A stretch of DNA of 64,000 nucleotides, taken from NCBI RefSeq assembly GCF_001730525.1, contig NZ_MDFN01000021.1:22140-86139 (forward strand). The letters are read 5' to 3'. A program made the position numbers and the translations under genes. Origin of the DNA: Arcticibacter eurypsychrophilus. Lineage in GTDB: Bacteria; Bacteroidota; Bacteroidia; Sphingobacteriales; Sphingobacteriaceae. Position 1 is the first letter of the stretch. Each line of letters starts with the position of its first letter. A model generated the notes under the pieces. It was not told where the DNA came from. It saw nothing but the letters and a program-made list of their open reading frames with translations, and made no database searches. Below are positions 26,714-36,807 of the stretch, one piece after another.

Positions 26714-27964
26714 TTATGCCATTTTTTTAAAAACTACAATTCCATTATGACCGCCAAAACCAAATGTATTACTCATGGCTACATCAATATTTTTTTCTAA
26801 AGCATGATCTTTAACAATGTGGAAATCAGGAGATATGGCAGGATCAAGCGTGACTAAATTTATTGTTGGAGGAATGATTGAATTACGTATACTCAAAACA
26901 CTTGCAATAGCTTCAATTGCACCGGCCGCACCTAATAAATGACCCGTCATGGATTTAGTAGCACTAATATGTAAATGGTCTGTTTTACCATTAAAAAGCT
27001 TGGTCAGCGCTTTAAATTCACTAATATCACCTACCGGGGTAGAAGTAGCATGTGCATTTACGTAATCAACAGATTCGGGAGCAATACCAGAATCTTCTAA
27101 TGCAAAACGCATGGCCATAAAGGCACCTTCACCTTCAGGATGAGTTGCCGTCATATGAAAAGCATCTGCGGTCATTGCTGCACCTGCGACTTCTGCATAA
27201 ATAAATGCATTTCTGGCTTTTGCATGTTCGTATTCCTCTAATATCAATGCTCCTGCACCTTCTCCCATTAAAAATCCGTCTCTATCAATGTCGAAAGGCC
27301 GGCAGGCAGTCTCAGGGTTTTCATTATGCACGGTCATTGCTTTCAAAGCACAAAATCCTCCAATAGATGCTTCAGTAATGGGTGCTTCGGATCCACCTGT
27401 TATAATCACCTTGGCCTTTCCCCAGCGGATATAATTTAATGCATCCATAATGGCTGTGTTGGAAGTGGAACAGGCAGAAACAGTCGTGTAATTGATGCCC
27501 ATCAAGCCGTATTTAATCGAAATTAATCCGGCCGCCATATTAGAAATTAGTTTGGGTACAAAAAAAGGACTAAATCGTGGAACAAAGTTATTTGCTGCAT
27601 ACTCCTTCACCTGCTCTTCAAATGTAAGCATTCCACCCTGACCTGATCCCCATATCACACCTGTATCATAAGGATTCATGCTGGAAAAATCTAATCCTGA
27701 TTCTGCAACTGCCTGCTCTACAGCTCCAAGGGCGTATTGAGTAAAAGGATCTGTTCTTTTGATTTCGGATTTATCCATATATACAGTTGGATCGAAATTT
27801 TTCAGTTCACATGCTATTTGCGTCCTGAAAGCACTTGGATCGAATTTAGTAATGCGTCCAGCGCCACTTTTACCTTCAATGAGACTATTCCAAAAAGTTT
27901 TGACATCATTTCCAAGCGGAGTAATTGCGCCCATTCCTGTTATAACAACTCGTTTTATCTGCAT
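26714..27964 (-). CDS. fabF: Beta-ketoacyl-ACP synthase II
   Basis: The protein has 416 residues, standard KAS II length. The catalytic triad is complete: Cys165 in VSACSTSNTA, His305 in NAHATSTPVGD and His342 in KSMTGHLLGAAGA. A glycine-rich C-terminal FGFGGHNG is present. It elongates acyl-ACP by condensation with malonyl-ACP. No acyl carrier protein, ketoreductase or other fatty-acid gene is adjacent, so this could be a second, stand-alone copy next to a main fab locus elsewhere. A -7-like box lies 36 bases upstream. Confidence 0.93.
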   Translation of the reverse strand: MQIKRVVITGMGAITPLGNDVKTFWNSLIEGKSGAGRITKFDPSAFRTQIACELKNFDPTVYMDKSEIKRTDPFTQYALGAVEQAVAESGLDFSSMNPYDTGVIWGSGQGGMLTFEEQVKEYAANNFVPRFSPFFVPKLISNMAAGLISIKYGLMGINYTTVSACSTSNTAIMDALNYIRWGKAKVIITGGSEAPITEASIGGFCALKAMTVHNENPETACRPFDIDRDGFLMGEGAGALILEEYEHAKARNAFIYAEVAGAAMTADAFHMTATHPEGEGAFMAMRFALEDSGIAPESVDYVNAHATSTPVGDISEFKALTKLFNGKTDHLHISATKSMTGHLLGAAGAIEAIASVLSIRNSIIPPTINLVTLDPAISPDFHIVKDHALEKNIDVAMSNTFGFGGHNGIVVFKKMA

Positions 27965-27999
27965 ACCTGTATTTATACCTCTGTGTTCGAAAGAAGGAG

Positions 28000-28007
28000 C
28001 AAATATA
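28000..28007 (-). promoter_or_regulatory. Putative -7 box (TATATTTG) upstream of fabF
   Basis: On the minus strand TATATTTG lies 36 bases before the fabF start codon. A TTG occurs about 21 bases further upstream, roughly where the -33 element is expected. Confidence 0.4.
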
Positions 28008-28089
28008 CATAGACCCTATTAACATTTGCAAGGAATTGGTTAGAATGAATAGGCCCGGATGGGTTTGTCGTTCCAAATTTAGGTACTGA

Positions 28090-30528
28090 TTAAGGGAGGC
28101 TATTCCGGTTCGTACTCGTATCATCATTAGTAATGCCCCTTTGGTTTTTCTTTATACTACTTTTTAATTTACCAAACTTATAGTTAACCCGCACATTAAA
28201 TCTTCTGTAAAAGACATCATAATAGTTACTCTGACTGAAATAATTTGAGGCACTGTAAAAGTCTATTTTTATAAATTTCCTAAAAGGGTTACTGGTTGAT
28301 ATAGAGATAGTAGCTTTTTTTTTCAATAAGCTTTTTGTCCCGCTTAATGAAGTATAAATAAAATAATTGTCTCTACCCTGAAGCATAACGTATCTGCTAT
28401 CAAAGCCCAAATCGAATCCCATGCTATATCCTTTACCAAATTTATAGCTTGAGTTTCCAAATATATTTCCTTGGAATCCATTGTTAGTATACAATTGGCC
28501 ATCCGAGCTTCCTGTTAACCAAATATGTAAAAGCATGGCATTTACATTCATGCTTAACTTTTTTGTTACAGGGTAGTTGGCGTTTACTAAGACACCCAAT
28601 CCTCTGTTTTTCCCAACGTTCAAGTAGGTAGATGATAAAACGGTATCCGCGTTGATACCAATTACATTCTCAACTGTATTATTTGCAAATGAATAGGTTA
28701 AGCCAAAGGTTACGGTTCCTTTAGAAAAGTTGCTATAATTCAATTCAAGCGAATGGCTGATAACCGGGCTTAAATCCGGATTGCCTGAACTAATGAACTT
28801 TGGATTTGATTTATCAACAAATGGATTCAATTGCCATATTCCGGGACGCTGAATTCTTTCTGTATAACCCGCATTGAAACTGTTTTTTTTATTCATTTTA
28901 TATTGCAAGGAAATGGAAGGAATAAAGTCGGTATAACTTTGATCGGCATATCTTTCCACGGAAGTGACATCTGATTTTACTTCCGTACGCTCCAAGCGTA
29001 AACCAGCTTTGGCAACCCATTTTTTTAGATTAAATTGATAGGAGTTGTAAATACTATACACATTTTGCTGATAGTTAAATCTGTTGGTTTGAGCCGCATC
29101 GGTAATGTATTGACCATTTGTACTTAAACGATCATTTTGAAAGTCACTATAGTTATCCCTTAATATCGCCTTCACCCCCATTTCAATATTTATCTTTTTC
29201 AGGGGATGTACATAGTCCATTTGAATGGTCTGCTCATTAGTTCCCGAATTATTATATTGCCGGTAATCCGGATGGTTGTAATTGATTTGTTCGGCATACG
29301 CTCCCTCTATATTTTGCTTGCCTCCTGATGAATTGTATTTATACGATACAGTTAGCAGGCGATCCTTATTTGTTTTAAAGCCAAGTTGATAATTTACTCC
29401 CAGATCTGTCGAGTGGTTATCATTATTCGTCTGATTTACTAAACGGAATAACTGATTTAAAGAATGATCTTCATTTAGCTGTGTAGACAGCTGATTATCG
29501 TTTTGATCATTACTGCCTTCCGAATGTTCAATAGTACCTGTTAATAAATTCAGACTGTCTATTTCAAAACTTAATTCCGCACTTCCATACGTATTTTTAT
29601 TGTCTGCTGTTCTTAATCCATCCTGCGTTAAAATCGATGAAACAGGATTACCGGTAGTATTTGTAGAACCAGTACCTGCAGTTTGCTTCCCTTGAACACT
29701 GTTGCCCATGTAGCCGGAAAACCCAAACTTCCCTTGCTTGACTGTACCATTCAGGTTAACTCCCGGGCCATTTACCGTATTATACCGAACACTCACATTT
29801 CCATTATAACCCTGATCAGCCGCTTTTTTAGTTATTATATTTATGATGCCGGATAAACCTTCAGCATCATATTTAGCTGGAGGAATGGTGATTACTTCAA
29901 TTTTTACAATGTTACTGGCAGGCATTGATTTAAAAACATCCGATGGATTTTTAGCCACCATAGCAGATGTCTTTCCATTAATCAGTATTCTGTAGTTGCC
30001 ACTTCCCTTTAACTTAATATTATCCATACCGTCTACAGAAATCAGTGGAACCTTTCTTAACATATCAAGCGCATTAAGCGCTTCTTTTTCAGGATCAGAA
30101 GCCACATCATAACTTATCCGGTCTACTTCCTGTCGTACTAAGGGTTTTGAAACATTGACCATCACTTCGTTTAGTTGACTGGAAGAAGGTGATAAATAAA
30201 CTAATCCTAAATTTAATAGGGGTGTTTTGGTAGCAGGAATAGTCGCAATAGATATTATTTTTGTTTTGAAACCTACACAGGATATGGATACGGAAAAGGA
30301 TTTAATTGGAAGCTGACTGATTAGAAAAGTACCATCCTCTTTTGTTAATACATTTTTTAAAGGTTTCAGTTTTTTATCTTCAAATAATGAAATTGTGGCA
30401 TATTTAAGCGGAATATTTTTACTTGAATCAACTACACTTCCTTTAATTGTACCTGCATATTGTTGAATTTGTGAAAAGGTACTTTGCAATGAAAAGTAAC
30501 AAATAATTAAAAATAATAGTTTGTTCAT
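28090..30528 (-). CDS. Outer membrane TonB-like receptor (beta-barrel family, carboxypeptidase-like N-terminus)
   Basis: The protein has 812 residues. Signal peptide (FLIICYFSLQSTFS), then a CarboxypepD_reg-like domain (GTIKGSVVDSSKNIPLKYATIS). The plug-like region reads VRQEVDRISYDV, LDMLRKVPLISVDG, IKLKGSGNYRILINGK, IEVITIPPAKYDAEGLSGIINIITKK. The rest is a barrel of the 'outer membrane protein beta-barrel' (OMP_b-brl_3) type rather than the classical TonB barrel, with the last strand near RRFNVRVNYKFG followed by a Ser/Asn/Thr-rich tail. No partner gene is adjacent; the substrate is unknown. This subgroup may be structural or enzymatic rather than a transporter. Confidence 0.85.
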   Translation of the reverse strand: MNKLLFLIICYFSLQSTFSQIQQYAGTIKGSVVDSSKNIPLKYATISLFEDKKLKPLKNVLTKEDGTFLISQLPIKSFSVSISCVGFKTKIISIATIPATKTPLLNLGLVYLSPSSSQLNEVMVNVSKPLVRQEVDRISYDVASDPEKEALNALDMLRKVPLISVDGMDNIKLKGSGNYRILINGKTSAMVAKNPSDVFKSMPASNIVKIEVITIPPAKYDAEGLSGIINIITKKAADQGYNGNVSVRYNTVNGPGVNLNGTVKQGKFGFSGYMGNSVQGKQTAGTGSTNTTGNPVSSILTQDGLRTADNKNTYGSAELSFEIDSLNLLTGTIEHSEGSNDQNDNQLSTQLNEDHSLNQLFRLVNQTNNDNHSTDLGVNYQLGFKTNKDRLLTVSYKYNSSGGKQNIEGAYAEQINYNHPDYRQYNNSGTNEQTIQMDYVHPLKKINIEMGVKAILRDNYSDFQNDRLSTNGQYITDAAQTNRFNYQQNVYSIYNSYQFNLKKWVAKAGLRLERTEVKSDVTSVERYADQSYTDFIPSISLQYKMNKKNSFNAGYTERIQRPGIWQLNPFVDKSNPKFISSGNPDLSPVISHSLELNYSNFSKGTVTFGLTYSFANNTVENVIGINADTVLSSTYLNVGKNRGLGVLVNANYPVTKKLSMNVNAMLLHIWLTGSSDGQLYTNNGFQGNIFGNSSYKFGKGYSMGFDLGFDSRYVMLQGRDNYFIYTSLSGTKSLLKKKATISISTSNPFRKFIKIDFYSASNYFSQSNYYDVFYRRFNVRVNYKFGKLKSSIKKNQRGITNDDTSTNRNSLP

Positions 30529-30737
30529 AATAGAGCCCAGGTAGTTTACTGCTTGCTTTTCTAGAAAAAAAGAGGGTGCTCTTATTTTTGAAAAGAAACG
30601 TGGGCACTAAAATAATTGTAATTGGTCAATTATTAGGTACTATTTCTGATTTATATCATGTTAAACCGGGAAACCAATAAATAAGTGCTCATAAAAGTAA
30701 TTTAAAGGGGTTTTTAAATATAAACTTTAGATAAAAA

Positions 30738-31394
30738 TTATTTTCTATGCTTTAAAACCTTAGCTTCCATGTAAAAAATTATTTCTTCCGCTATATTCTT
30801 ACTTTGATCTCCTACTCGCTCCAGCTTACGTATTATAGAATGAACGTTTAAAGCTTGTTCCATTTTGGTGGGATATTTACTTATAAATGCGACTATATTA
30901 TCATTGACGTCTCCATTAATGTCATCAAGGACCTCATCTTTTTTGAAGATACTTCTGGCTAGTTTGGTGTCTTCTCTTTCAAAGGAAAGAAGTACATCCC
31001 GCACGATATTATGCGCACCTTGATACATTTCAAGAAACTCAGTAGATTTTAATAATTCTGCATCAAAGGGCTCCTTTTCACTGATGATATATTTGGCAAT
31101 ACTCTCCGCTATATCACCAATCCGCTCCAGGTTATTATTGATTTTTAAAGTCGCCAATACAAATCTTAAATCAATGGCTACCGGACTATACAGGGCAATT
31201 ATGTTCTCACAATCCCTGTCAATTTTAAGTTCCATGGAATTGACCCTTTTTTCATTCGCCACAACTTCCCTGGAGAAGTCCTTATCAAATGTTTTAAGGG
31301 AGTGATATGCTTTTTCCAGTTGGCTAATAACAAGTTCCCACATTTCTGTGGTATCTTTTTTTAATGACTTAAGTTCGGATTCTAAATGTGTCAT
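30738..31394 (-). CDS. phoU: Phosphate transport regulator PhoU
   Basis: The protein has 218 residues: two repeats of the PhoU three-helix bundle, with metal-binding type motifs ERIGDIAESIAKYI in the first half and ERVGDQSKNIAEEIIF in the second. PhoU damps phosphate uptake and signalling through the Pst transporter and a PhoR-type kinase. It is the last gene of pstS-C-A-B-phoU, 40 bases after pstB. No phoB/phoR pair is in the window. Confidence 0.94.
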   Translation of the reverse strand: MTHLESELKSLKKDTTEMWELVISQLEKAYHSLKTFDKDFSREVVANEKRVNSMELKIDRDCENIIALYSPVAIDLRFVLATLKINNNLERIGDIAESIAKYIISEKEPFDAELLKSTEFLEMYQGAHNIVRDVLLSFEREDTKLARSIFKKDEVLDDINGDVNDNIVAFISKYPTKMEQALNVHSIIRKLERVGDQSKNIAEEIIFYMEAKVLKHRK

Positions 31395-31434
31395 GATGTA
31401 ATAGGTTTATATAGATGAGTCCAGGTTTTTTAAA

Positions 31435-32187
31435 TTACCCAAATCTTCCTGTTATATAGTTTTGTGTTGCATTCTTTGCCGGATTAGTGAAGATCTTATC
31501 TGTATTATCATACTCTATTAGTTCACCCAGGTAAAAGAAAGCAGTTTTATCACTGATACGGGCGGCTTGTTGCATGTTATGGGTCACAATCACGATCGTA
31601 AACTTACTTTTCAGCTCATATATCAATTCTTCAATTTTAGCTGTTGAAATAGGATCCAGAGCAGAAGCTGGCTCATCCATTAATAAAACAGATGGTTGTA
31701 CTGCAATAGCACGGGCAATACAGAGTCTTTGTTGCTGACCACCAGATAAAGCCATGGCAGATTTTTGAAGATTGTCTTTCACTTCATCCCATAAAGCCGC
31801 TTGTTTCAATGCATATTCAACCGTTTCTTCTAACACAGATTTAGATTTCTCTCCATTGATCCTTAATCCAAATGCAACATTTTCAAATATAGATTTAGGA
31901 AAAGGATTTGGTTTCTGAAATACCATTCCAATCTGTTTCCGGTAAGCATATACATCAATGATATTTTTGTAGATATCTATATCATCAATCATCACTTCAC
32001 CCTTTATGGTTACATCAGGAATAAGATCATTCATCCTGTTGAAACAACGTAGAAAGGTCGATTTGCCACAACCGGATGGACCAATAAAAGCGGTTACTGT
32101 ATTCGCTGTAATATTTATAGTAACATCTTTTAATGCCTGTTTTTTACCATAATACAAATTAAGGTCTTTCGCCTTTAATTTATACAT
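31435..32187 (-). CDS. pstB: Phosphate ABC transporter ATP-binding protein
   Basis: About 250 residues from the ATG at 32187 ([15 protein letters not shown]), which matches the family's usual beginning; an in-frame ATG at 32229, overlapping pstA by 25 bases, would add 14 residues. Walker A is GPSGCGKS, the Q-loop is in [18 protein letters not shown], the signature is [16 protein letters not shown], Walker B is [12 protein letters not shown], and the switch His is in [11 protein letters not shown]. It powers phosphate uptake with PstA and PstC. Confidence 0.95.
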   Translation of the reverse strand: MYKLKAKDLNLYYGKKQALKDVTINITANTVTAFIGPSGCGKSTFLRCFNRMNDLIPDVTIKGEVMIDDIDIYKNIIDVYAYRKQIGMVFQKPNPFPKSIFENVAFGLRINGEKSKSVLEETVEYALKQAALWDEVKDNLQKSAMALSGGQQQRLCIARAIAVQPSVLLMDEPASALDPISTAKIEELIYELKSKFTIVIVTHNMQQAARISDKTAFFYLGELIEYDNTDKIFTNPAKNATQNYITGRFG

Positions 32188-32204
32188 TCCGTACTGTAGC
32201 TTTG

Positions 32205-33065
32205 CTAAGCTGTCGTTTTTCTGTACCATCTATTTCTTAATACTACGGCTATGCCGTTTAATAAAAATGTAAATACAAGTAATACAATAATACCTGCAGC
32301 TGCGTTATCAATAAAACCCTGTTGTGGCCGGGATGTCCAGTTAAATATTTGTATAGGCAATGAAGTGTACTGATCCATAGGCCCTTCAGGAATAAATGGA
32401 ACATACGCTAAAGCTCCAACCACAATTAAGGGAGCCGTTTCGCCAATTGCTCGCGAAATAGATAAAATTACTCCCGTTAAGATTCCCCCAAAAGAGGCTG
32501 GCAATACCACTCTCCATATCGTTTGCAATTTAGTAGCCCCCAATCCGAATGCCGCTTCCCTCATCGTGTCAGGCACTGCTTTAATAGCTTCCCTTGTTGA
32601 TACGATGATTACTGGCATAATCAATAAAGCTAAGGTCAATGCTCCTGACAAGATGCTGTTTCCAAAGCCGGCCATCCGCACAAATAACTCTAATCCAAGG
32701 ATTCCATAAATAACAGAAGGTACTCCTGCTAAATTTGAGATGTTAATTTCAATGAATTTAGCCAGTCTATTCCGATTGCCATACTCCTGCAGATAAATCC
32801 CTGATAGTATGCCTATAGGCAATGCAATAATTAAGGTAATAAATAATAGACTAACCATACCCGCCAATGCGGTATAGATTCCTGACTGCTCAGGATGCCT
32901 GGATGGAAGATTAACAAAAAATGACCAGTTTATTCTGGAAAGACCTTTTATAAGGATATCAATGATCAAGATTAAAAGAGTTAGTAGTGCCATACCGGTA
33001 CAGGTAATGGCAAAGACCTTAAAGACTTTATCTTTCACATTGGCTGAAATTAGTTCTTTATTCAT
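32205..33065 (-). CDS. pstA: Phosphate ABC transporter permease PstA
   Basis: The protein has 286 residues and six predicted transmembrane helices. The coupling-loop sequence [21 protein letters not shown] with AISR-type follow-up ([19 protein letters not shown]) is the permease EAA motif. Its ATG lies inside the end of pstC (8-base overlap), indicating translational coupling; the stop is 17 bases before the preferred pstB start. It forms the membrane channel with PstC. Confidence 0.95.
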   Translation of the reverse strand: MNKELISANVKDKVFKVFAITCTGMALLTLLILIIDILIKGLSRINWSFFVNLPSRHPEQSGIYTALAGMVSLLFITLIIALPIGILSGIYLQEYGNRNRLAKFIEINISNLAGVPSVIYGILGLELFVRMAGFGNSILSGALTLALLIMPVIIVSTREAIKAVPDTMREAAFGLGATKLQTIWRVVLPASFGGILTGVILSISRAIGETAPLIVVGALAYVPFIPEGPMDQYTSLPIQIFNWTSRPQQGFIDNAAAGIIVLLVFTFLLNGIAVVLRNRWYRKTTA

Positions 33066-33945
33066 AACGTTGCTCGTATTTTTTTCTTATCCAAAAACTG
33101 ATGTTATTGAGCAAAAAGGTAAACATAAAAAGTGTGATACCTGCTGCAAAAATTGTCCTGTATTCCATTGAATCCTGGGGTACATCTCCCATACTGACCT
33201 GTACAATATAAGTTGTAATCGTTTCTACCGATTCTAAGGGGTTAAATGTAAGTTTAGGCTCTTGTCCCGCTGCTATAGCTACAATCATGGTCTCCCCCAA
33301 TGCTCTGGAAATAGCCAGTATTACCGAAACAATAATTCCGGAGTTGGCAGCAGGAACGAGTACACTGAACGCAGTTTGAAAACGGTTTGCACCCAACCCG
33401 TATGAGGCCTCTCTTAACGATTTGGGAACTGCCCGCAATGCATCTTCACTTAAGGAAGTAATATAAGGGATGATCATCACGCCCATAACAATACCGGGCG
33501 ACAAAGCATTAAATCCGGATAGACCTGGAATGAACTTTTGAAGCAAAGGGGTTACAAATTGCAGGGCAAAAAAACCATATATTACAGTAGGGATAGCGGC
33601 AAGGATTTCTAAAAGTGGCTTAACGACATAAGTGAACTTTTTCGAAGCATATTCATTCAAGTAAACGGCAATCGTAATACCCACCGGAACAGCGATAATG
33701 ACAGCAATTGTCGTGGTTAGCAGAGTACCTGAAAGCAAGGATAAAATACCAAAATGCTTGTCTTCAAAAAGGGGTGTCCATTGTGTATCGGTAAGAAAGT
33801 CGAACAAAGATACCTCCTGAAAGAATTTAAAGGTGTCAATGGATAACACCAGAATGATACCTAAGGTCGTGATTACGGAAACCAGGCTGCATAACAGCAT
33901 GACAAGTTCTATTACTTTTTCCGACTTGATTTTTATGCCCGACAT
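33058..33945 (-). CDS. pstC: Phosphate ABC transporter permease PstC
   Basis: About 295 residues from the ATG at 33945, one base after the pstS stop codon; an earlier in-frame ATG at 34005 lies inside pstS and would add a sequence atypical of the family. Six transmembrane helices are seen, with the EAA-type loop REASYGLGANRFQTAFSVLVPAA and ISRALGETMIVAIAAGQEP. It is the partner of PstA. It overlaps pstA by eight bases. Confidence 0.94.
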   Translation of the reverse strand: MSGIKIKSEKVIELVMLLCSLVSVITTLGIILVLSIDTFKFFQEVSLFDFLTDTQWTPLFEDKHFGILSLLSGTLLTTTIAVIIAVPVGITIAVYLNEYASKKFTYVVKPLLEILAAIPTVIYGFFALQFVTPLLQKFIPGLSGFNALSPGIVMGVMIIPYITSLSEDALRAVPKSLREASYGLGANRFQTAFSVLVPAANSGIIVSVILAISRALGETMIVAIAAGQEPKLTFNPLESVETITTYIVQVSMGDVPQDSMEYRTIFAAGITLFMFTFLLNNISFWIRKKYEQRYE

Positions 33946-33946
33946 T

Positions 33947-34936
33947 TTATTTTTTATCTGATAATAGTTTAAACAGGTTAACGCCAACAGTAGACTTGTT
34001 TTCAAACATAGAGCCTGTCGTATGATTCAAGAACCTTTTAAAGGATAGTTGATACACTTCAGGAGGTAAGGGAACAGAGCCAATTTCTGTAGCTAAGGGA
34101 GCTGCATGCGCTAAATAAAATTTAATAAAATCTTTTACAAAAGGTTTAGAAGCGGACTTCACATTGACATATATAAATTCAGGCCGGGATAAGGGCTGAT
34201 AAGTCCCATCTTGAACTGTTTCTTCGCTCGGAAAGATGGCTTTAGCCTCTGGTGTCAATTTAACCGGCACCAATTTTAGCTTCTTTTTGTTTTCCATATA
34301 ATAGGCAAGGCCAAAATAACCCATTCCATTCACATCAGACGATACACCCTGTACCAGGACATTATCATCTTCACTGGCTGTATAATCTCCTCTCGATGCC
34401 TTTGCTTTACCATTTATAGCTTCAGTGAAATAATCATAAGTTCCGGAAGAAGTTCCAGCACCATATAACTTCAGCGGTTTATCAGGCCATGAAGCCCGCA
34501 CCTGTTTCCATGTATTGATTTTACCCTGGCTTTCCGGAGACCACATTGTTTTCAATTCAGCTACCGTAAAATAATCAACAAAGGTGTTTTTCGGACTTAC
34601 CACGATAGCCATGCCATCGTAAGAAACAGGTATTTCTATAAATTCAATGCCATTTGTTCTGCTTATTTCTAATTCGCTTTTACTGATGGGACGAGAGGCA
34701 TTGCTGATATCCGTTTCACCTCTTAAGAACTTTTTAAATCCTCCACCAGTTCCTGAAATTCCCACGGTAACCCTAATGTCTGGATCAACTTTTCTAAACT
34801 CCTCTGCTACAGCCTCAGTTAATGGATAAACAGTACTTGATCCATCAATATTAATTTTCCCTTTATATTCTTTAAAACATGAACACAAAAAGAGTGTACC
34901 TATTAATAAACAATATTCAAATCTAAACTTGTTCAT
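33947..34936 (-). CDS. pstS: Phosphate-binding lipoprotein PstS
   Basis: About 330 residues from the ATG at 34936 (a second ATG is just before it at 34939). The open frame extends further up to 35035, but that segment would lie upstream of the promoter box and lacks a signal peptide, whereas [20 protein letters not shown] is a good lipoprotein signal. The phosphate-binding fold shows [47 protein letters not shown] and [17 protein letters not shown]. It captures phosphate for PstCAB. First gene of the operon. Confidence 0.93.
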   Translation of the reverse strand: MNKFRFEYCLLIGTLFLCSCFKEYKGKINIDGSSTVYPLTEAVAEEFRKVDPDIRVTVGISGTGGGFKKFLRGETDISNASRPISKSELEISRTNGIEFIEIPVSYDGMAIVVSPKNTFVDYFTVAELKTMWSPESQGKINTWKQVRASWPDKPLKLYGAGTSSGTYDYFTEAINGKAKASRGDYTASEDDNVLVQGVSSDVNGMGYFGLAYYMENKKKLKLVPVKLTPEAKAIFPSEETVQDGTYQPLSRPEFIYVNVKSASKPFVKDFIKFYLAHAAPLATEIGSVPLPPEVYQLSFKRFLNHTTGSMFENKSTVGVNLFKLLSDKK

Positions 34937-34979
34937 CATTATTATAAGTTTTTCTTGAAGCAGATGCCCTAGCTGTGTG

Positions 34980-34987
34980 CAAATGTA
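34980..34987 (-). promoter_or_regulatory. Putative -7 box (TACATTTG) of the pst operon
   Basis: Minus-strand TACATTTG fits TAnnTTTG and lies 43 bases before the pstS start codon. The -33 position does not show TTTG, which would fit an operon that needs an activator under phosphate limitation; this last point is inference. Confidence 0.4.
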
Positions 34988-35166
34988 CTTAGAATACATG
35001 GAAGGTAGATGCCGAAACAGGTATACAACGCCCATACCATTTTAAATTGAACAGTTAATTAAAAAAACTTCATTATAATCCGCTTAATATCAGCTGAAGC
35101 AAAACACTAAGGATAATAAATTAACCTAAATTTAACATAAACTTCATATTGAGAATAGGTTCCAAT

Positions 35167-36252
35167 TTATGCTACTGCTTGTTTTCCAAACTTTTTAAGC
35201 ATAAACAAATGTGAGCGGAGCGCAGAAATAAAGGTTTTGCTTTCAATATAAGGTAGATTGAATTCTTTTGCGGTCTGTTTAACGATAGCGGAAATAGGTC
35301 CATAATGAATATGGCATACTTTAGGGAATAGATGATGTTCAATCTGCCGGTTCAATCCACCCAAAAAGAAAGCAGCTACTTTACTATTTGTGGCAAAATT
35401 AGCAGTCGTGCGCATCTGATGTTCAGCCCAGGCTTCTTCCATATTGCCGCTAGCATCCGGAACAGGGAATAAAGTACCCTCAACCACATGTGCCAGCTGG
35501 AAAACCAATCCCATAGTTAAGCCCTCAGCAAGATGAAGTGCTAAAAAGCCAATAACAAATTGCCACCAGGTCACATCCAGCACAATCAGTGGCAAGATGA
35601 TAAACATGAAATAATAGGCAGCCTTATAAAAGAAAAGGTTGAAATATTCTATTTTAGGATGAGTCATTACGTGTTCCCCTATTTTCCCCTGGAAGAACTT
35701 CTTATAGTCCTTTCTGAACACCCATGATATGGAAGCCAGGCTGTATAAAGGAAGTGCATAATAATGCTGAAACCGTTGGATGCTGTTCACTTCTTCTTCC
35801 TCGGAAATACGTATAAGTCCGGGTGCTACCTCTATATCCTCATCGTGTCCCGGTATATTGGTGTACGTGTGATGCACAATATTATGGGTAATACTCCATA
35901 CATATGGGTTGGCACCTACAAAATTAAACATAAAGCTAAAAACTTTATTTACCGTTTTATTGCCTGAAAATGATCCATGGATAGCATCATGGCAGATATT
36001 GAATCCTACAAAAGCACAACAAACTCCTAAAAGCACACAAAGTAGAAGCATGACCAGCGGACTGAAAATATTTAAGATAATTAGCAAATAGAGTGTGATG
36101 TAACCAGTAAGAAAAACAAACGTTTTAAACCACATGGCACTATTTCCATTTCGGCTGATTTTGTTTTCTTTGAAATAGCTATCAACCCTTTTGCGTACAG
36201 TAGAAAGAAATGGAGATTTTGAGTTACTGGAGAACTTTAATTTTTGATTCAT
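35167..36252 (-). CDS. Membrane fatty acid desaturase, front-end (QxxHH) type
   Basis: The protein has 361 residues. The three histidine boxes of membrane di-iron desaturases are intact: HDAIH at 88-92, HNIVHH at 123-128, and QIEHH at 303-307. The glutamine in the third box is the mark of front-end (delta-5/delta-6 and linoleoyl-CoA type) desaturases, but there is no fused cytochrome b5 domain, so electrons must come from another carrier. Two hydrophobic hairpins (about 45-85 and 190-240) span the membrane. In bacteria such enzymes adjust lipid fluidity, often in the cold. The gene is alone, with its own upstream gap. Confidence 0.9.
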   Translation of the reverse strand: MNQKLKFSSNSKSPFLSTVRKRVDSYFKENKISRNGNSAMWFKTFVFLTGYITLYLLIILNIFSPLVMLLLCVLLGVCCAFVGFNICHDAIHGSFSGNKTVNKVFSFMFNFVGANPYVWSITHNIVHHTYTNIPGHDEDIEVAPGLIRISEEEEVNSIQRFQHYYALPLYSLASISWVFRKDYKKFFQGKIGEHVMTHPKIEYFNLFFYKAAYYFMFIILPLIVLDVTWWQFVIGFLALHLAEGLTMGLVFQLAHVVEGTLFPVPDASGNMEEAWAEHQMRTTANFATNSKVAAFFLGGLNRQIEHHLFPKVCHIHYGPISAIVKQTAKEFNLPYIESKTFISALRSHLFMLKKFGKQAVA

Positions 36253-36591
36253 TCGATTTTTAATGTTTGCTAAATTTTGCTAACAAACCAGATGTTTCAA
36301 AAAAAATCAGGTGTCTGCCTTAAATAGATGGAGCGAATATACGTATTGCTTTATACGTACCAGTTGAGTTAAAATGAATAGCATCTATAATTAGGCTATT
36401 TTGAAATTATTAACGCTAAGCCTTTTTAATTATTATGACAAAAATGTAAATTATTTATTAAACAAATGCGAATTGTTGTGTAATTAAAATTAAATATAAA
36501 CACATCTATGTCTGTTGCTTAACATGCCTATACCAGTTAGGAGTCAAGTAGGATAGCTGATCGAGCATTGCAGCTTCTTTCATGCTTTAGT
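36253..36591. other. Intergenic region, upstream of the desaturase gene
   Basis: About 340 AT-rich bases without a coding frame that I can support. It contains the promoter side of the desaturase gene and leads into the palindromic repeat; no clear TAnnTTTG box with partner was picked out. Confidence 0.5.
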
Positions 36592-36669
36592 GTTGCTTGG
36601 TTGCTCGTCTAAAGTCGAACGACCAAGCGTGCACCAAGCTTGCATCAACGAGCAAGCAGCGAAGCAACA
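36592..36669. repeat. Palindromic intergenic repeat, copy A
   Basis: Bases 36614-36669 align without gaps with 63934-63989, with 47 of 56 positions equal by hand count. The copy can fold: GTTGCTT plus TTGCTCGT (36592-36608) pairs with ACGAGCAA (36648-36655) and AAGCAAC (36662-36668), and TCGT/ACGA closes a small inner loop ending GTCGA. Its GC content is clearly above the surrounding DNA. It sits between the 3' end of the DUF4914 gene and the 5' end of the desaturase gene. Confidence 0.7.
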
Positions 36670-36727
36670 GTCCAGCCATTATACAGCATTCTCCTAAATA
36701 GGTCGTTCCTGGTATTTAAATTATAGC

Positions 36728-36769
36728 AAAAAAAATCCCCCTTACCACTATTATGCTGTAAGGGGGATT
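36728..36769 (-). terminator. Rho-independent terminator after the DUF4914 gene
   Basis: A 12-base perfect stem (36734-36745 with 36758-36769; AATCCCCCTTAC against GTAAGGGGGATT) and a 12-base loop are followed on the minus strand by a run of T (A-run at 36728-36735 on plus). It lies 39 bases after the stop codon of the DUF4914 gene. Confidence 0.9.
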
Positions 36770-36807
36770 AAATTATCTCTATATGGAAACCCATATTTAG
36801 CTATTAA

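Noticed and set aside
34939..35035. Extended N-terminus of PstS
   Set aside because: The extra residues would start upstream of the TACATTTG box and hide the lipoprotein signal; the ATG at 34936 is preferred.
36592..36669. The palindromic repeat as a plain transcription terminator
   Set aside because: A separate strong terminator follows the DUF4914 gene at 36728-36769, and the repeat has no T-run on either side.
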